Source: JBELHJ01 sp042091495 (lineage in GTDB: Bacteria > Bacteroidota > Bacteroidia > Flavobacteriales > Flavobacteriaceae). From it: a stretch of 31,823 bases of DNA. Position 1 is the first letter of the stretch, and each line of letters starts with the position of its first letter. This document shows positions 8,625 through 16,521 of the stretch, piece by piece. The notes beneath the pieces were generated by a model. That model was not told the origin of the DNA. It did not search any database and worked only from the letters and a program-made list of their open reading frames with translations. Where the stretch lies: NCBI GenBank assembly GCA_042091495.1, contig JBELHJ010000025.1, forward strand, positions 1 to 31,823, given 5' to 3'. The translations under genes were made by a program, and so were the position numbers.

Positions 8625-10885
8625 CCTTTCTATCCTTTTTAGGGATTTCTCCAAAATGTTGTTTGTAACATTTTGAGAAATAGGATGGTGATGAAAATCC
8701 AACAGCATAACAAATTTCACTAACAGTTTTATCAGTTTGTTCTAGATATTCTTTAGCTTTTTCAAGTCTAATCTTTCTTATAAATTCATTTGCAGAATCA
8801 CCGGTTGCGGTTTTAATTTTACGATAAAGTTTGCTTCTACTCAAATGCAGTTCTTTGGCCATAAACTCAACATTAAGTTTGGTGTTGCCAATATTTTCAT
8901 GCACATAATTCAATACAGAACTAATAAAATCTTTGTCTTTAGAATTTGTAAGGTCATTGTTAATAATCCCCTTGTAGTATTTGTCAAAAATGAGTTTTCT
9001 ACTTTGAATAAGTTGTTTGATGTGGGTTTTTAGTAAGGTTATACTAAATGGTTTTTTTAAATAAACCTCGGCTCCAGAATTAATCCCTTTTAAGCGGTCT
9101 GTTTCTAAAATTTTTGCTGTAAGCATAATCACTGGTATGTGGCTGGTTTGTGAGTTACCTTTAAGCTGTTCGCAGAAATCAAATCCATTCATTAAAGGCA
9201 TCATAACATCAGAAATAATAAGTTCTGGCACAAATTTCTGGGCAATTTTTAGGCCTTGTACACCATTTTTTGCTTCAATAATGTTGTATTCGTTTTCTAG
9301 TTGTTCCGTTAGGTATTGTCTTAGCTCAATATTGTCCTCAACAATTAGAATTTGAGGTTTATGTTCTGAAGTAATTTTAGTTGCTGGCCTAGGAGTAATT
9401 TTTTGATTTAAATCCACATTTTCTTTAGTTGGATTATTATCTATCTCATTAGCGCTAAAGTGGCTATTTCCAAAAGGGATACTGATGATAAACTCAGATC
9501 CAGACACGCCATCACTAACGACCTCTATATGTCCTTTATGAAGCTCAACAAATGAACGAACCACTTCCAAACCTATGCCTGTACCTCCATAATATTGTTG
9601 ATCAAGTGCTTCGGTTTGGTAGAATCTATCAAAAATGTTATTAATTTCCTCTTTTTTAACACCAACTCCATTGTCTTTGATACTAATAATACATCCTTTT
9701 ACTTTTTCATCCGGTTTAAAAGCAGGCATGATAATTTGTGATTTGGGTTGAACACTTATAGTGATTGCACCACCATCAGCAGTTGCTTTAAAGGCATTAG
9801 AGAGTAAGTTGAAAATAATTTTTTCAAATAATGATGGGTCTATCCATATGAGCTCATTTAAACGTTCTTGGTATAACTTAAATTGTATCTTTCTCATGAA
9901 AGCCTCTTCTTCAAAATGCGTAACTAATTGCTTTAAAAAATCATTAATATTTGTGGGCTTAACTTTTATACTTAGTTTGTTAAACTGCAATTTTCTAAAA
10001 TCCATGAGTTCATCAATAAGTCTAAACAAGCGGTTTGTGTTTTTGTGAATGATATTGAGCTTACTTTTGATTTCGTCAGGAAAATGATAACTACTGTTTA
10101 AAAGTGCTTCTAATGGATTTAGAATTAGCGTCAATGGCGTTCTAAATTCATGAGAGATATTCGTAAAAAATTGAATTTTTTTAGCATTTAAGGACTCCGT
10201 TTGTAAGAGTTTAATGCGTTCTGATTTGATAGCCTGTCTTTGTCTTAATTTAGATTTTGTGAGGTCGTAAATTATAAAACTTATTGTTAAACCAATTAAT
10301 ATATATGTTATGAGCATTAGGTTAGTTGTCCACCAAGGTTTACTTAAAGTTATACTAATTGTTTCAGGTGTCTCATTCCAAAAACCCTCATTATTAGCTG
10401 CTTTGACTTTAAAAATATAATCTCCAGGAGGTATATTGGTATAAGTAGCAGCGGTTTTACTTCCAACATAATTCCACTCTTTTTCAAAACCCTCAAGTTT
10501 GTAGGCATATTGATTTTGTTTACCTCTTGTATAATTTATACCTACATAATTTACAGTAAAAACAGATTGTCCATGATCTAATTCTACTTCATTACTAAGA
10601 GTGCTATAAGGATTTATTTCTTGCGAATTTTTAATTGATGATTGATTGTTTATTTCAATACCAGTAAAGTGAATTATTGGTTTTTCTGTATTTATTTTGA
10701 ATGTACTAGGATTAAATACATTAATTCCTAGTGCATTCCCAAACATTAAATCTCCGTTGTGATCCTTAAAACTTGCATTTCTATTGAAATTATTTACCAT
10801 AAGACCATCATTGGTATTATAATTTTTAAATAATTTCTTTGATTTTATAAATGATGATATGCCTTTGTTTCCAGCTATCCAGATG
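8614..10885 (-). CDS. Hybrid two-component system regulator (HTCS), C-terminal part: propeller end, Y_Y_Y, kinase, receiver, AraC domain
   Basis: This is the 3' part of a one-protein sensor and transcription regulator that controls a PUL. The frame is open to the gap edge at 10885, and the first residues (IWIAGNKGISSF) are a regulator-propeller repeat, so the apparent ATG at 10800 is internal. Counting from that Met, a Y_Y_Y domain lies at about 75-155, a membrane helix at 160-178, the histidine kinase H-box FFTNISHEFRTPL with His217, and the ATPase motifs DNGVGV and GGTGIGL. A receiver domain follows at about 482-600 with Asp531 as phospho-acceptor (IISDVMMP). An AraC-type DNA-binding domain sits at about 625-728. 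The gene joins the N-terminal part across the gap. It converges with the helicase gene and overlaps it by 11 bases. Confidence 0.93.
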
Positions 10886-10985
10886 NNNNNNNNNNNNNNN
10901 NNNNNNNNNNNNNNNNNNNNNNNNNNNNNNNNNNNNNNNNNNNNNNNNNNNNNNNNNNNNNNNNNNNNNNNNNNNNNNNNNNNNN
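10886..10985. other. Assembly gap (100 N) inside the HTCS gene
   Basis: There are exactly 100 N between two in-frame pieces of the same gene. The left piece needs a missing length equal to 2 modulo 3 to stay in frame, while 100 is 1 modulo 3, so the nominal gap size is wrong or one side carries an error. About 20-25 residues would complete a single propeller blade. A larger loss is equally possible. Confidence 0.95.
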
Positions 10986-12488
10986 TTCACGAACTTTTTT
11001 GTTATTGATGTGTGAAATCCTTTTTGAAGAAATATCATATTTCATAATACCTCCTAAAAAAGATCCAATCCAAACATTACCATTTTTATCGCCAGTAAAT
11101 GTCATGATCCTGTTGGATTCAAGTTTATTGTATTTAGAGGACATGTTATAGTTTACAAAACGTTTAGAATTTGCCCTTAGCATGTATAATCCAGATGTCC
11201 ATGTTCCTACCCATAAATTTTTGTTTACATCAACATAAACAGACGTGATATCTTTGCTATTTAGTCCTTTGTAATTACTTTTTGAGTCAGAAACAGGGGT
11301 TATGGTATTTAGTTTTTTGTGGTATTTAAATAAACCATTATCGTTAGTAGCTATCCAAAGGATATCATCCGAAGTGCTGGATATTCCTGAAACAGAACCA
11401 ATATTTTGATATTTAAGATCTTTAAAATTATCTGCTAACGAATAAAACTTGTTGTGTGCTAAATCAAATACATCAAAACCTTTGTCGTAGTATCCAATCC
11501 AAATTCTATCTTTTTGATCAACATAGAGAGACCAAATGGAATTAGACTTTAATTTACAGTTTTCAAAACTTACTTGTCTCAAATTTTCATCAACTGCGCC
11601 ATTAGCTTTTAAAATGAATAAGCCGTCATTTTCCGTAGCAACAAGGATTTTATCATTATAATTTGATAATGCCAGTATACGTTTTGAAGTGAAATTAAAA
11701 TGTTTAAATTCCCGTGACAATCTATCAAACTTAATTACTCCTGATTGCGAAGTACCAATCCAAATATTATTTTTTTTATCTGTATTAAAAGTAATTAATG
11801 GCTTATCAGTTAAAGGATTTTTATTTTCAATAGAAAGCATGTTACTATTAAAATCATAACGCATTAATCCTTTGTTAGTTGCTAACCAGTATAAATCATC
11901 ATTAAATTCTGTGATGTCATTAATTTCAAATTCAACAAGAGAAAAAGCAGAGGCATAGTTTACCCTTTTAGCTTTTAGGTTGGAAGGATCGACAATGAAT
12001 AATCCTAGTTTATGAGTTCCTACTAATAAAAGTCCATTTTTAGTTTGTTTGATAGCGTGAATATTCGCCGATAGCGCGCTTCCATTATATGTAATGGATT
12101 TGAATTGGTTGTTAATTTTATCATAATACTGAATTCCATTTTCCGTAGCTATCCATAATCTTGAGCTTTCATCAAGATATAGTTTGTTTATGGTATTATT
12201 TACTAAAGCTTTGGAGTCCTCCCATTTTTTAACATACTGTTTAAATTCAACACCATCATACTTGTATAGACCATTACCACGTGTGCCAACCCACATGTAT
12301 CCATCGTTATCTTTTACAAAACATGTTATAGCTCTTTGACTAATATTGTGGTGTACACTTTTAGTATCAAATACAGATGGCTGAGGTTGCGCTTTAACTT
12401 TTAAGCATATTAAAAGAAAACACGTAGAGATAAGTAAATTAAAGGAATAAGGAAAGAACCTTCTAAATATTATTGAGTTTATTTTCAA
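10986..12488 (-). CDS. Hybrid two-component system regulator (HTCS), N-terminal periplasmic propeller part
   Basis: This is the 5' part of the HTCS described at 8614-10885. The visible 501 codons start with a signal anchor (hydrophobic at about 15-33, ending KAQPQ), so the propeller lies in the periplasm. Repeats of the regulator-propeller type recur about every 40-50 residues: YMWVGTRGNGLYKYD, LWIATENGIQYYD, IWIGTSQSGVIKFD, IWIGYYDKGFDVFD, LWIATNDNGLFKYH, LWVGTWTSGLYML and VWIGSFLGGIMKYD. In characterised HTCS proteins this domain binds the oligosaccharide that signals the target glycan. The start ATG at 12488 faces the divergent sulfatase gene across 178 bases. A TTTG-N22-TATTTTTG promoter candidate precedes it. 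Confidence 0.92.
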
Positions 12489-12543
12489 AATAAAAAGGAT
12501 TGTTAGTCATCTAAATATATGTCTTTCCTAATAAAAAGCGGTT

Positions 12544-12577
12544 CAAAAATATCAGTTTTTAATCCAAATATGTCAAA
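12544..12577 (-). promoter_or_regulatory. Candidate Bacteroidetes promoter for the HTCS gene
   Basis: On the minus strand, TTTG (12577-12574) and TATTTTTG (12551-12544) match the -33 TTTG and -7 TAnnTTTG consensus with 22 bases between them. The -7 octamer lies 55 bases upstream of the HTCS start codon. The match was found by eye in AT-rich DNA. Confidence 0.4.
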
Positions 12578-12596
12578 TTCGAATGATGTAAGGGTT

Positions 12597-12604
12597 TAAT
12601 TTTG
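12597..12604 (+). promoter_or_regulatory. Candidate -7 element (TAATTTTG) for the sulfatase genes
   Basis: The octamer is an exact match to TAnnTTTG and lies 62 bases before the sulfatase ATG at 12667. No TTTG or TTG is found at the usual -33 distance. A weak -33 would fit a promoter that depends on activation by the divergent HTCS, but that link is inference. Confidence 0.35.
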
Positions 12605-12666
12605 AGCTAATACATATAATTTGGTAAGAATCTAAAATTAATTTTTACTGGTAATAATTTTATAAA

Positions 12667-14058
12667 ATGGTTTTAAAATCTAGATGCTTACTATTGATTG
12701 TTTATGGATGTTTATTTAAATATTTAGTATTTGCTCAAACTAACCCCAACCTAATAATCTATTTAGCTGATGATCAAAATCAATTAGATTATGGTTGTTA
12801 TGGTAATCCTTTAGTTCAAACTTCTGCAGTAGATCGTTTATCAAAAGAGGGTATACTTTTTGAAAATGCTTATGTTGCTCAGGCAATTTGTGCCCCAAGC
12901 CGATCTATGCTTTACACGGGAATGTATCCACTTAAAAATGGGTGTTACGCTAACCATACCGCTGTTAAACCCAACGTAAAAAGTATTACATACTATTTAA
13001 AAAAAGCTGGATATAATGTGATATTAAGTGGAAAAAGCCATGTTAAGCCAAACTCCGTTTTTAATTGGTCAAAATATGTTCCTTTTAATGAAAAACCTCA
13101 ATTTAATTTTGAACGTTTTAAACAAATAATTCATGACACTAAGCAACCTTATTGTTTAATTATTGCTTCTGAACTTCCTCACGGACCTTATCCAAAATCT
13201 TCTGATTATAATGGAAAAACCCTTTTTAAGCTCCCATATGAATCGAAAAACAGCACTTTTAATAAAGCCGGTTATTATCAAAATATAGAAGATGACAACA
13301 ATTTGTTAGCTCAGGTATTGAATATCTTAGATGCCTCACCCACAGAAAATAACACCTTGTTTGTTTATGCTTCTGATCATGGTATCACTAGAAAATGGAG
13401 TTTGTACGAGCCAGGCTTAAGAGTACCTTTAATAGTAAAATGGCCAAAAGTAATTGATTCAAATACTAGATCAGATGTTAGAGTTTCTTTGATAGATATA
13501 TTACCGACCTTTCTCGATGTAGCAGGTCAAGAAATTCCTAAGGATATAGATGGTAAAAGTTTTTACAGTGTGCTAAAAGGTAATAACAAACAAATTCATG
13601 AGTATTTATATGCCGTATCAACAAGACAAAACGTAAGAGGAGCCCAAGTATTTCCATCACGTTCTGTTCGTGATAAAAGATATAAGTATATCAAAAATTT
13701 TAACGCTTATGAGCGACTTTCAGAAAATTTAGGGGATAATTCTAATATAAACGCTTTTATTAAAAGAGGTGCAGAGGCATTCAAATACAAGCCCTACGAG
13801 GAATTATATGATTTAAATAACGATCCTTATGAAAAAAATAATTTGGCTGCAGTTGCTAAATATAGTACCATAAAAAATAAATTAAGTAAACAATTGGATT
13901 TGTGGATGATAAATCAAGATGATATTTTATTACAATCAAAAATGCCAATTTTAAAAGCAAACCAACACCCGCTTGATAAAAAAACGCGATGGAATAAGAT
14001 TCCAGATCATTTAGTCAATACGCTTAATGAGACTGACTATCTACAAAACCATTATTAA
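12667..14058 (+). CDS. Secreted or periplasmic sulfatase, sulfamidase-like (CAPSR motif)
   Basis: This is a type I sulfatase that hydrolyses sulfate esters of a glycan using a formylglycine made from the active-site cysteine. Residues 1-24 are a signal peptide (ends VFAQ). Metal ligands Asp35-Asp36 lie in YLADDQN. The modification motif C-A-P-S-R starts at Cys75 and is canonical, followed by the TG of LYTG. SGKSH at 121-125, His172 in ELPHGP and Asp237-His238 in YASDHG supply further active-site residues. The product has 463 residues, a normal length. The overall pattern resembles heparan N-sulfatase-like enzymes (probably SulfAtlas S1_8), but the substrate cannot be read from it. It is the first gene divergent from the HTCS and lies 10 bases before a second sulfatase, so the two form an operon. 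Confidence 0.9.
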   Translation: MVLKSRCLLLIVYGCLFKYLVFAQTNPNLIIYLADDQNQLDYGCYGNPLVQTSAVDRLSKEGILFENAYVAQAICAPSRSMLYTGMYPLKNGCYANHTAVKPNVKSITYYLKKAGYNVILSGKSHVKPNSVFNWSKYVPFNEKPQFNFERFKQIIHDTKQPYCLIIASELPHGPYPKSSDYNGKTLFKLPYESKNSTFNKAGYYQNIEDDNNLLAQVLNILDASPTENNTLFVYASDHGITRKWSLYEPGLRVPLIVKWPKVIDSNTRSDVRVSLIDILPTFLDVAGQEIPKDIDGKSFYSVLKGNNKQIHEYLYAVSTRQNVRGAQVFPSRSVRDKRYKYIKNFNAYERLSENLGDNSNINAFIKRGAEAFKYKPYEELYDLNNDPYEKNNLAAVAKYSTIKNKLSKQLDLWMINQDDILLQSKMPILKANQHPLDKKTRWNKIPDHLVNTLNETDYLQNHY

Positions 14059-14068
14059 CTAACAAATT

Positions 14069-15487
14069 ATGAAATACTTAAAACAAATTAACCTTTATCT
14101 TTTAATGATAATGTTTTTATCGGTTTTTGGACAATCTAATCCTAAGAATATTTTATTTATAGCCGTAGACGATTTACGTCCACTAATAAATTCTTACGGC
14201 AATTCACAAATGATAACGCCTCATTTAGACCAACTTTCAAAATCGGGCATACAATTTAACAACGCCTATTGTAATATAGCAGTGTGTGGCGGATCAAGGG
14301 CTAGTATTATGACAGGAATTAGACCAAGTTACACCAGGTTTGCAAAATACTACTCAAAAGCTTCAGAAGATACACCAGAGGCGAAGTCCTTGCATGGACT
14401 TTTTAAACAAAATGGTTACGAGACTTACTCTTATGGTAAAATTTTTCACTTTGCCGAGGATTTTGAATCCGATTGGACATTTATTGATGATTCTCATGAA
14501 CAATTTGATTACCAAACACAAGACTCCAAAGCTATAGTGAAAACCCTCGATCCTAAGGGAAGACGAAAAGGACCAGCTTTTGAGTTTGCAGATGTCAAAG
14601 ACGATAAGTATTCTGATGGAAAAATAACCGAAATGGCTATAAAACGTCTTAAAAAGCTTAAGAATAAGACCACACCATTTTTTCTAGCTGTGGGTTACGT
14701 TTCTCCTCATTTACCATTTATACAACCTACAAAATATGGTAATTTGTATAAAGATGGGGATTTACAATTAGCTTCTAACCCATATAAAATTAAAGATGCT
14801 CCTAAAAACGCTGTTCACAATTCACCAGAACTGCGAGGCATGTATACGGGTATTCCAGAAAAAGGTCTTTTATCAGAGGAACTTTCTAAACAATTAATTC
14901 ATGGCTATTATGCCAGTGTTTCATATACCGATGCATTAGTCGGGAAATTAATCAAAACCTTAGATGATTTAAATTTACGCGATGACACTATTATTATACT
15001 ATGGGGAGATCATGGTTTTTTTCTAGGAGAGCATGGTATGTGGACCAAGCACAGTACTTTAAAAGAGGCTATACATGTCCCTTTAATCATTGATGCTCCC
15101 GGTATGAAGTCCGGAGTGGAGTCAGATACCTTTATTGAGTATATTGATATTTATCCTACATTGTGTGATTTAACTGGAATAACGACACCAGCATACTTAC
15201 ATGGAAAAAGTTTTAAATCTGTCTTAGTCAATCCTGAAAATAAACATAAAACAGAAATTTATACGCGTTACGCTAATGGCGAAGCCGTTGTTGACTCTGA
15301 TTTTGCTTATACTGAATTTGTTAATAATGAAGGCTTTGTATGGGCAAACATGTTGTTTGACCTTAATAACGACCCTAAGCAGAATCAGGATTTGTCCAAT
15401 GATCAAAATTTTAAGGATGTTGTGAAACTCTACAAATCAAAGCTATTAGAAATGCGTAATTTCGTAAATCAACCACCTATCAAGTAA
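14069..15487 (+). CDS. Secreted or periplasmic sulfatase, iduronate-2-sulfatase-like, with unusual CGGSR motif
   Basis: This second type I sulfatase has 472 residues and a signal peptide at 1-22 (ends VFGQS). It shows the order typical of iduronate-2-sulfatase-like enzymes (probably SulfAtlas S1_7): FIAVDDLRP with Asp34-Asp35, SYGKIFH with Lys124 and His127, VSPHLPF with His214, WGDHGFFLGEHGMWTKHS with Asp314, His315 and Lys327. The maturation motif at Cys73 reads C-G-G-S-R, where the usual pattern is C-x-P-S-R or C-x-A-S-R. The codons (tgt ggc gga tca agg) are unambiguous. Every other active-site residue is present, so the enzyme is probably functional. It follows the first sulfatase by 10 bases and precedes the methyltransferase by 26 bases. 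Confidence 0.9.
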   Translation: MKYLKQINLYLLMIMFLSVFGQSNPKNILFIAVDDLRPLINSYGNSQMITPHLDQLSKSGIQFNNAYCNIAVCGGSRASIMTGIRPSYTRFAKYYSKASEDTPEAKSLHGLFKQNGYETYSYGKIFHFAEDFESDWTFIDDSHEQFDYQTQDSKAIVKTLDPKGRRKGPAFEFADVKDDKYSDGKITEMAIKRLKKLKNKTTPFFLAVGYVSPHLPFIQPTKYGNLYKDGDLQLASNPYKIKDAPKNAVHNSPELRGMYTGIPEKGLLSEELSKQLIHGYYASVSYTDALVGKLIKTLDDLNLRDDTIIILWGDHGFFLGEHGMWTKHSTLKEAIHVPLIIDAPGMKSGVESDTFIEYIDIYPTLCDLTGITTPAYLHGKSFKSVLVNPENKHKTEIYTRYANGEAVVDSDFAYTEFVNNEGFVWANMLFDLNNDPKQNQDLSNDQNFKDVVKLYKSKLLEMRNFVNQPPIK

Positions 15488-15513
15488 TACCTTAATTCAT
15501 TTCAATTTTTAAT

Positions 15514-16167
15514 ATGTTTTCAAAAACCCCTTGGCCAACTAAAAAGGTTATGCAGCAAGTTTATGAATTAAATTTGTGGGGAGGACAGAACTTGGATATG
15601 TTTTATTCTGGAGAAGGTTCACATGAACCAAGTTTAGTGCAACCCTACATAAAGTCAATAATTGATTTTTTAGATGGTTTTAAAAGTCCAATTACTTTAT
15701 GTGATTTAGGGTGCGGCGATTTTAATATTGGGAAGCAAATTGTTAATAAAGTAGAGTTTTATCATGCCATTGATATTGTACCGGAACTTGTAGCAAGAAA
15801 TAAACAATTATTTAAGTTTGATAACTTAAAATTTCAAACACTAGATATTTCTAAAGATCAACTACCTCAAACGGATTGTGTGATAATTAGACAAGTTTTT
15901 CAGCATTTATCTAACAAAGAGATTTTAGACACTATCACAAAGTTAAGTTCATACAATTATGTAATCATTACTGAACATATACCAGAAGGTGATTTTAGTC
16001 CCAATATTGATATCATTTCAGGACGAGGCATTCGATTAAAAAAACAAAGTGGCGTAGATATTACTAAACCACCATTTAATTTTAAATTTAAAAAACAAAA
16101 AAACTTACTTAGCCTCCCTTCAGATAATTTCAAAGGTGTAATTAAAACGACTTTATTTGAATTATAA
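15514..16167 (+). CDS. Class I SAM-dependent methyltransferase
   Basis: This is a cytoplasmic methyltransferase of 217 residues with no signal peptide or membrane segment. Motif I, which binds S-adenosylmethionine, is TLCDLGCGDFNIG at about 65-77. The following acidic position is in AIDIVPELV, and DCVIIRQVFQHLS is the post-motif II/III region. The layout (GxGS near the N-terminus, GDFN, DIVPELVxRN, F/QHLS) matches an uncharacterised methyltransferase family. The acceptor is unknown. It is 26 bases downstream of the second sulfatase on the same strand, so it is probably co-transcribed with the sulfatases. A link to a methylated sugar is possible but not shown. Its stop codon lies one base from the stop of the GH20 remnant on the other strand. 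Confidence 0.8.
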   Translation: MFSKTPWPTKKVMQQVYELNLWGGQNLDMFYSGEGSHEPSLVQPYIKSIIDFLDGFKSPITLCDLGCGDFNIGKQIVNKVEFYHAIDIVPELVARNKQLFKFDNLKFQTLDISKDQLPQTDCVIIRQVFQHLSNKEILDTITKLSSYNYVIITEHIPEGDFSPNIDIISGRGIRLKKQSGVDITKPPFNFKFKKQKNLLSLPSDNFKGVIKTTLFEL

Positions 16168-16168
16168 C

Positions 16169-16447
16169 TTATTTTATGACACCTTCATAGGCTTCAGGTT
16201 GAACTGAAGCGCGCTCTTCGTTGGAAATCATATTTTTTCTGTAGTTAATTCCTTTTGTATCTAGATATTTTTCATGAGTTGCAGTTCTTCTCTTGAAATC
16301 ATTCCAGTTTAAATTTTGTTCACTAGTCCACGATTTTTCTGAGACAGCAAAAAGTCTTGGATAAGTCATATACTCTAGACGTTTGGTTGTAGAGATAAAT
16401 TCAGTCCATAGCGCTGCTTCTATACCTAATATTTGATTTTTAGAAAA
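16169..16447 (-). pseudogene. C-terminal remnant of a GH20 beta-N-acetylhexosaminidase
   Basis: On the minus strand a frame ending at 16169 reads NQILGIEAALWTEF, then LEYMTYPRLFAVSEKSW and NWNDFKRR, then YLDTKGINYR. This is the conserved C-terminal end of GH20 hexosaminidases, where the WTE and YPR-A-E-W segments close the active-site barrel. Homology starts abruptly at about 16441-16447, and an in-frame stop follows upstream at 16460-16462. Only about 90 of the family's usual 500-750 codons are left. The catalytic Asp-Glu pair, signal peptide and start are gone, so the piece cannot be an enzyme. An AT-rich inverted repeat (16451-16482) sits at the breakpoint. There is no N run here, so this looks like a true deletion, though a misassembly is not excluded. 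Confidence 0.82.
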
Positions 16448-16450
16448 TTT

Positions 16451-16482
16451 TATTAAATATTATTTATCATAATAATTTAATA
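16451..16482. repeat. AT-rich inverted repeat at the GH20 breakpoint
   Basis: The arms at 16451-16463 and 16469-16482 pair over about 13 bases with one bulged base and a 5-base loop. The repeat starts where GH20 homology stops and lies about 40 bases before the DUF885 gene. It may mark a deletion junction or act as a transcription-stop hairpin. Base composition alone could also produce it. Confidence 0.4.
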
Positions 16483-16521
16483 TATGCAAGAATAATTATA
16501 TTTAAATCTAAAAGCAATGCT

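Noticed and set aside
10826..11038. Short minus-strand reading frame running through gap 2
   Set aside because: It exists only because N codons are read as open, and it lies in a different frame from the HTCS propeller repeats.
16370..16459. Reading the GH20 fragment as an intact small gene starting at the ATG at 16369
   Set aside because: GH20 homology continues upstream of that ATG without a start codon and stops at the breakpoint, so the piece is a remnant and not a small gene.
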